NCBI GenBank assembly: GCA_947455705.1
Contig: CANGPO010000001.1
Location: forward strand, 62,001 to 126,000
Direction of reading: 5' to 3'
Source of the DNA: Actinomycetota bacterium
Lineage (GTDB): Bacteria; Actinomycetota; Actinomycetes; S36-B12; CAIYMF01
DNA length: 64,000 bases
Shown: positions 61,562 to 64,000 of the stretch, one piece after another
Layout: the number at the start of each line of letters is the position of its first letter
Position numbering within the stretch: position 1 is the first letter of the stretch
Notes under the pieces: generated by a model
Told to the model about the DNA's origin: nothing
Databases searched by the model: none
Seen by the model: only the letters and a program-made list of their open reading frames with translations
Made by a program: the position numbers and the translations under genes

Positions 61562-62695
61562 ATGAGCGAACTACTTCCCCTTGTTCTCGCACTCATCATC
61601 GGTGTTGTTCTCGGCGCAAGCGTCGCACTCGTCGCACTGCGTTCCTCCCGTCAACCCGATGGTTCTCTCGCTGCCGAACGCGCCGCAGTCGATGCATTGG
61701 TGCGTCCGGTCAACGAGACACTTGCTCGGGTTGCATCAGATCTGGCGCGCACTGAACGCGATCGGGCCTGGGCACACGCCGAGTTAAGGGAGCAGATCCG
61801 AGCTACGGCTCTCGGAGCGGAAACGTTGCGAGACGAGACAGGCAAACTCGTCTCGGCACTCCGGCGATCAGAGGTCCGAGGCCGCTGGGGTGAGGTACAG
61901 CTACGACGACTGGTGGAGACCTCCGGGATGCTCGCGCACGTGGACTTCGATGAGCAATCCACTACCCGCGACGATTCGGGTGATGCACTACGCCCAGACC
62001 TTGTGGTCCATCTGGCAGATGAGCGCGACATCGTCATCGACTCCAAGGTTTCGCTCACTGCATTCATCGAGGCTGCCCAGGCCAAGGACGATGACATCGC
62101 CGCGCGCTTTATGGCAAAGCATGCAAGCGATGTGCAAACTCATGTTGATCAACTCGCCTCAAAGGCATATTGGCAGCGGTACAACACTCCCGAGTTCGTC
62201 GTCCTATTCCTTCCAGCAGAAGCGTTTCTTTCCCATGCCCTCGAGCACAAACCCGACCTCCTTGAATACGCGTTCACTCGGAACATCGTCATAGCGACGC
62301 CGACGACACTCCTAGCGCTCTTACGGACTGTGGCGTACACCTGGCGACAGGACGCTGCAGTGAAGAACGTGCGCGAGGTTCAGTCGCTCGCGCGAGATCT
62401 TCATACACGTTTAGCCACGTTCGGCACACATCTAGCCAAGATCGGAGCAGCCCTCGATTCCGCCGTCGGTCACTACAACAGTTCAGTGGGCTCGTATGAG
62501 TCGAGAGTTCTGGTCTCTGCACGAAGGCTCGCAAACCTTGGGGCAGTCGACGTTGGTGAAAACGAAGACCACGGCCTGAGCGAACCTCGATTCGTGCACA
62601 CGACGACGAGGGGCTTGATCGCCACATCTGATTCACTTGAAGATTCAGGTTGGTATCGCGAGCCTGTGCTCGAATCACCTACGAGCATCACGTAA
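61562..62695 (+). CDS. rmuC: DNA recombination protein RmuC
   Basis: 377 residues. One N-terminal transmembrane segment (LLPLVLALIIGVVLGASVAL) and a coiled coil lead to the RmuC core: LRRSEVRGRWGEVQLRRLVE, VIDSKVSLTAF, VVLFLPAEAFLSHAL and TPTTLLALLRTVAYTW, with a final helical part. RmuC limits inversions at short repeats and is predicted to be a nuclease. A CAGTAT box ends six bases before the ATG and no Shine-Dalgarno sequence is visible, so expression may be leaderless. Confidence 0.93.
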   Translation: MSELLPLVLALIIGVVLGASVALVALRSSRQPDGSLAAERAAVDALVRPVNETLARVASDLARTERDRAWAHAELREQIRATALGAETLRDETGKLVSALRRSEVRGRWGEVQLRRLVETSGMLAHVDFDEQSTTRDDSGDALRPDLVVHLADERDIVIDSKVSLTAFIEAAQAKDDDIAARFMAKHASDVQTHVDQLASKAYWQRYNTPEFVVLFLPAEAFLSHALEHKPDLLEYAFTRNIVIATPTTLLALLRTVAYTWRQDAAVKNVREVQSLARDLHTRLATFGTHLAKIGAALDSAVGHYNSSVGSYESRVLVSARRLANLGAVDVGENEDHGLSEPRFVHTTTRGLIATSDSLEDSGWYREPVLESPTSIT

Positions 62696-62705
62696 CGTGT
62701 TCACC

Positions 62706-63737
62706 GTGAGCAACGAGGAGGATCGCGCAGTGCCGTCCTTCGATGACCTATTCGAGGATCCGGACGTGAGCACGCCAGCGGCGGCCCCCGCGCGACCGTC
62801 CCATGACACTCCAGCACGCTCAGATTCAGCAGAGTCGGAGTGGGTAGATGATCTCGTCATACCTGACTTCGTCGCGGCCCATGAGCCACAGACACCAGCG
62901 AGTGAGATCAACCGCGAGATGAGCAACGTCAACATCATCGAAGCCATTCCGCCTAGCGCTGGGACAGCCGAAGATGCGCTTGAAAATGAGATCGCCCAAG
63001 CACCCGACCTTGGTGGCCCCGAGTTCGTTCCACCTCTCGACGAGTTTGGGACGGGAGCAAACCTGGTAATCACCCCGACTCAGACCGGTCGGTTGTATCG
63101 CTCCGCTGGCGCAGAAGGACCGGCAGCCGCGGCAGCGATTCCCGCATTGGAACTCGTCAGCACACAAGCCGAGCCAATCAGGGTGTCAACCGGTCAAGCA
63201 GCACCATCTCAGCAGCCAGCCTCCGCACCCCGATCGAGCTCGACAAAATACCCACGCCCAAGGCCCGTCAACGTTGACGAATCCGTCGATGCGTACGCCA
63301 TCGACCGTGACCCAGACGACGTCGCTAAGGCGACAAGGTCACCACGAGTGTCATTGCATCCGTCCTCGCACCCCGCTGGGTTGACCTACAACGGTGCGGC
63401 AGTCGTCATCGTGGCTGCGACAGTGTTGGTCGGATTCATCGATGCGCTACTCAACCACCATCTCGGCTGGTTAACGGGAATCGCGCTCATCGCGTCGACG
63501 ATCTACGCCGCACTAAATGTGCGTCTATCCGATGCGTGGGCGCCGGCGATTCTTGCCCCACTTGGATTCTTGGCCGCGACGCTAACTGCTGGGCAACTAA
63601 CCCGCGGCAGCACGGGATCGTGGTTTGTGCGAGAGGGCTACATGATCTTCCGGAGTCTGGCGATCAACGCACCATGGATCATCGGAGCAACCATTATCGG
63701 CGCCGGAATCGCCTTTTGGCGGCGACGTCAAGCTTAG
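62706..63737 (+). CDS. DUF6542 membrane protein
   Basis: 343 residues from GTG 62706, where TAACGT ends seven bases upstream; GTG 62730 with GAGGAGG nine bases before it is an equal alternative. A long acidic, Pro/Ala-rich cytoplasmic arm (about 1-230) precedes four transmembrane helices at the C-terminus ([73 protein letters not shown]). This is the DUF6542 family, always near rmuC/ychF/ispH in actinobacteria. No function is known. It converges with ispH with a 4-base overlap. Confidence 0.85.
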   Translation: MSNEEDRAVPSFDDLFEDPDVSTPAAAPARPSHDTPARSDSAESEWVDDLVIPDFVAAHEPQTPASEINREMSNVNIIEAIPPSAGTAEDALENEIAQAPDLGGPEFVPPLDEFGTGANLVITPTQTGRLYRSAGAEGPAAAAAIPALELVSTQAEPIRVSTGQAAPSQQPASAPRSSSTKYPRPRPVNVDESVDAYAIDRDPDDVAKATRSPRVSLHPSSHPAGLTYNGAAVVIVAATVLVGFIDALLNHHLGWLTGIALIASTIYAALNVRLSDAWAPAILAPLGFLAATLTAGQLTRGSTGSWFVREGYMIFRSLAINAPWIIGATIIGAGIAFWRRRQA

Positions 63738-64000
63738 GACTGAGCCTGAGCTTGCTTAAGGTCCTTGCGCAGTTCACGCGGTAGCGCGAAGGTCAACCGC
63801 TCTTCAGCGGCAGTAACTTCCTCGACGTCAACCCAGCCGCGTTGCGCTAGCCAGTCAAGAACACCGTCAACGAGGATCTCCGGAACGGACGCTCCGCTGG
63901 TCAGCCCCACGGTGTTAACGTTCTCGAACCAAGACTCATCGAGTTCTGCTGCGTAGTCCACGCGATACGAGGCCGCGGCACCTGCATCTAGTGCAACTTC
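63734..64000 (-). CDS. ispH: 4-hydroxy-3-methylbut-2-enyl diphosphate reductase, 3' part
   Basis: The frame runs off the end of the window; about 88 C-terminal residues are visible. The block [20 protein letters not shown] is the conserved IspH/LytB segment, with one of the residues that touch the substrate diphosphate, and the tail ends at [13 protein letters not shown]. The Fe-S cluster cysteines lie mostly in the missing part. It is the last step of the MEP isoprenoid pathway. Confidence 0.92.
   Translation of the reverse strand, partial: EVALDAGAAASYRVDYAAELDESWFENVNTVGLTSGASVPEILVDGVLDWLAQRGWVDVEEVTAAEERLTFALPRELRKDLKQAQAQS

Noticed and set aside
1..64000. tRNA, rRNA, CRISPR arrays, insertion sequences, phage or integron sites
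   Set aside because: I looked for T-loop-like motifs in gaps, regularly spaced repeats, transposase motifs and terminal repeats and saw none; TTCGAA-like hits are inside genes.

Overview
The window comes from an actinobacterium with moderately high GC (estimated by eye). The evidence is a mycothiol gene (mshB), a sigE-rseA-rseB stress operon next to htrA and tatB, a SigK/RskA pair beside a secreted fasciclin protein, the succinylase branch of diaminopimelate synthesis (dapC, dapD, dapE), a DUF3117 mini-gene, a FolP2-type dihydropteroate synthase paralogue, a seven-iron ferredoxin and a DUF222/HNH gene. Several gene neighbourhoods match those of Mycobacterium and Streptomyces (ychF-rmuC-DUF6542-ispH; dapD/dapE/LOG/folP2/DUF3117/O-methyltransferase/sigE). 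The genus cannot be fixed from the sequence alone. Genes are tightly packed. I see no rRNA, tRNA, CRISPR array, insertion sequence or phage, so this reads as chromosomal core with a few accessory pieces.

Layout. 1-3.8 kb: end of a mesaconyl-CoA-transferase-like gene, a solo ParA ATPase, an alpha/beta hydrolase, an RsbW-like ATPase and a RecB-like nuclease. 3.8-8.7 kb: two tandem 2.45 kb genes for dimethylglycine/sarcosine-dehydrogenase-like flavoproteins. 8.8-12.2 kb: a DUF2332 protein, an acyl-CoA dehydrogenase and a CoA-ester lyase of the kind used in the ethylmalonyl-CoA pathway. 12.3-16.3 kb: an EamA transporter, a soluble MgtE-like regulator, a DUF1003 protein and the Mrp/NBP35 Fe-S carrier. 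16.3-21.5 kb: the envelope-stress block (sigE, rseA, rseB, a DUF2993 lipid-binding protein, htrA, tatB), the first four linked by 4-base overlaps.

21.7-31.5 kb: O-methyltransferase, DUF3117, DNA glycosylase, DivIVA-like protein, FolP2, two LOG-family proteins, a 59-residue membrane mini-protein, dapE, dapD, citrate synthase, dapC and ferredoxin. 31.6-38.2 kb: two small cytoplasmic proteins, a VanW-family wall protein, a four-TM protein, an unusual FtsH-like protease and mshB. 38.3-46.8 kb: a secretion-signal-less S9 peptidase facing a complete five-gene oligopeptide ABC transporter, so peptides can be imported and cleaved. 47-53.3 kb: TypA GTPase, a Nudix hydrolase and a 1153-residue secreted protein with nine fibronectin-III repeats and an OmpA-like end, preceded by a long, strongly folded leader.

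53.3-64 kb: a pterin dehydratase, a TrpB2-type synthase, a DUF1345-like membrane protein, the RskA/SigK/fasciclin locus with matching divergent promoters, YchF, a DUF222/HNH nuclease, RmuC, a DUF6542 protein and the end of ispH. Many first genes of transcription units have a TAnnnT-type -10 box 6-8 bases before the start codon, which points to common leaderless transcription. The best candidates for new biology are the structured leader before the fibronectin/OmpA gene, the mini-ORF in the sigK leader, the insertion-bearing FtsH paralogue and the paired demethylating flavoproteins.
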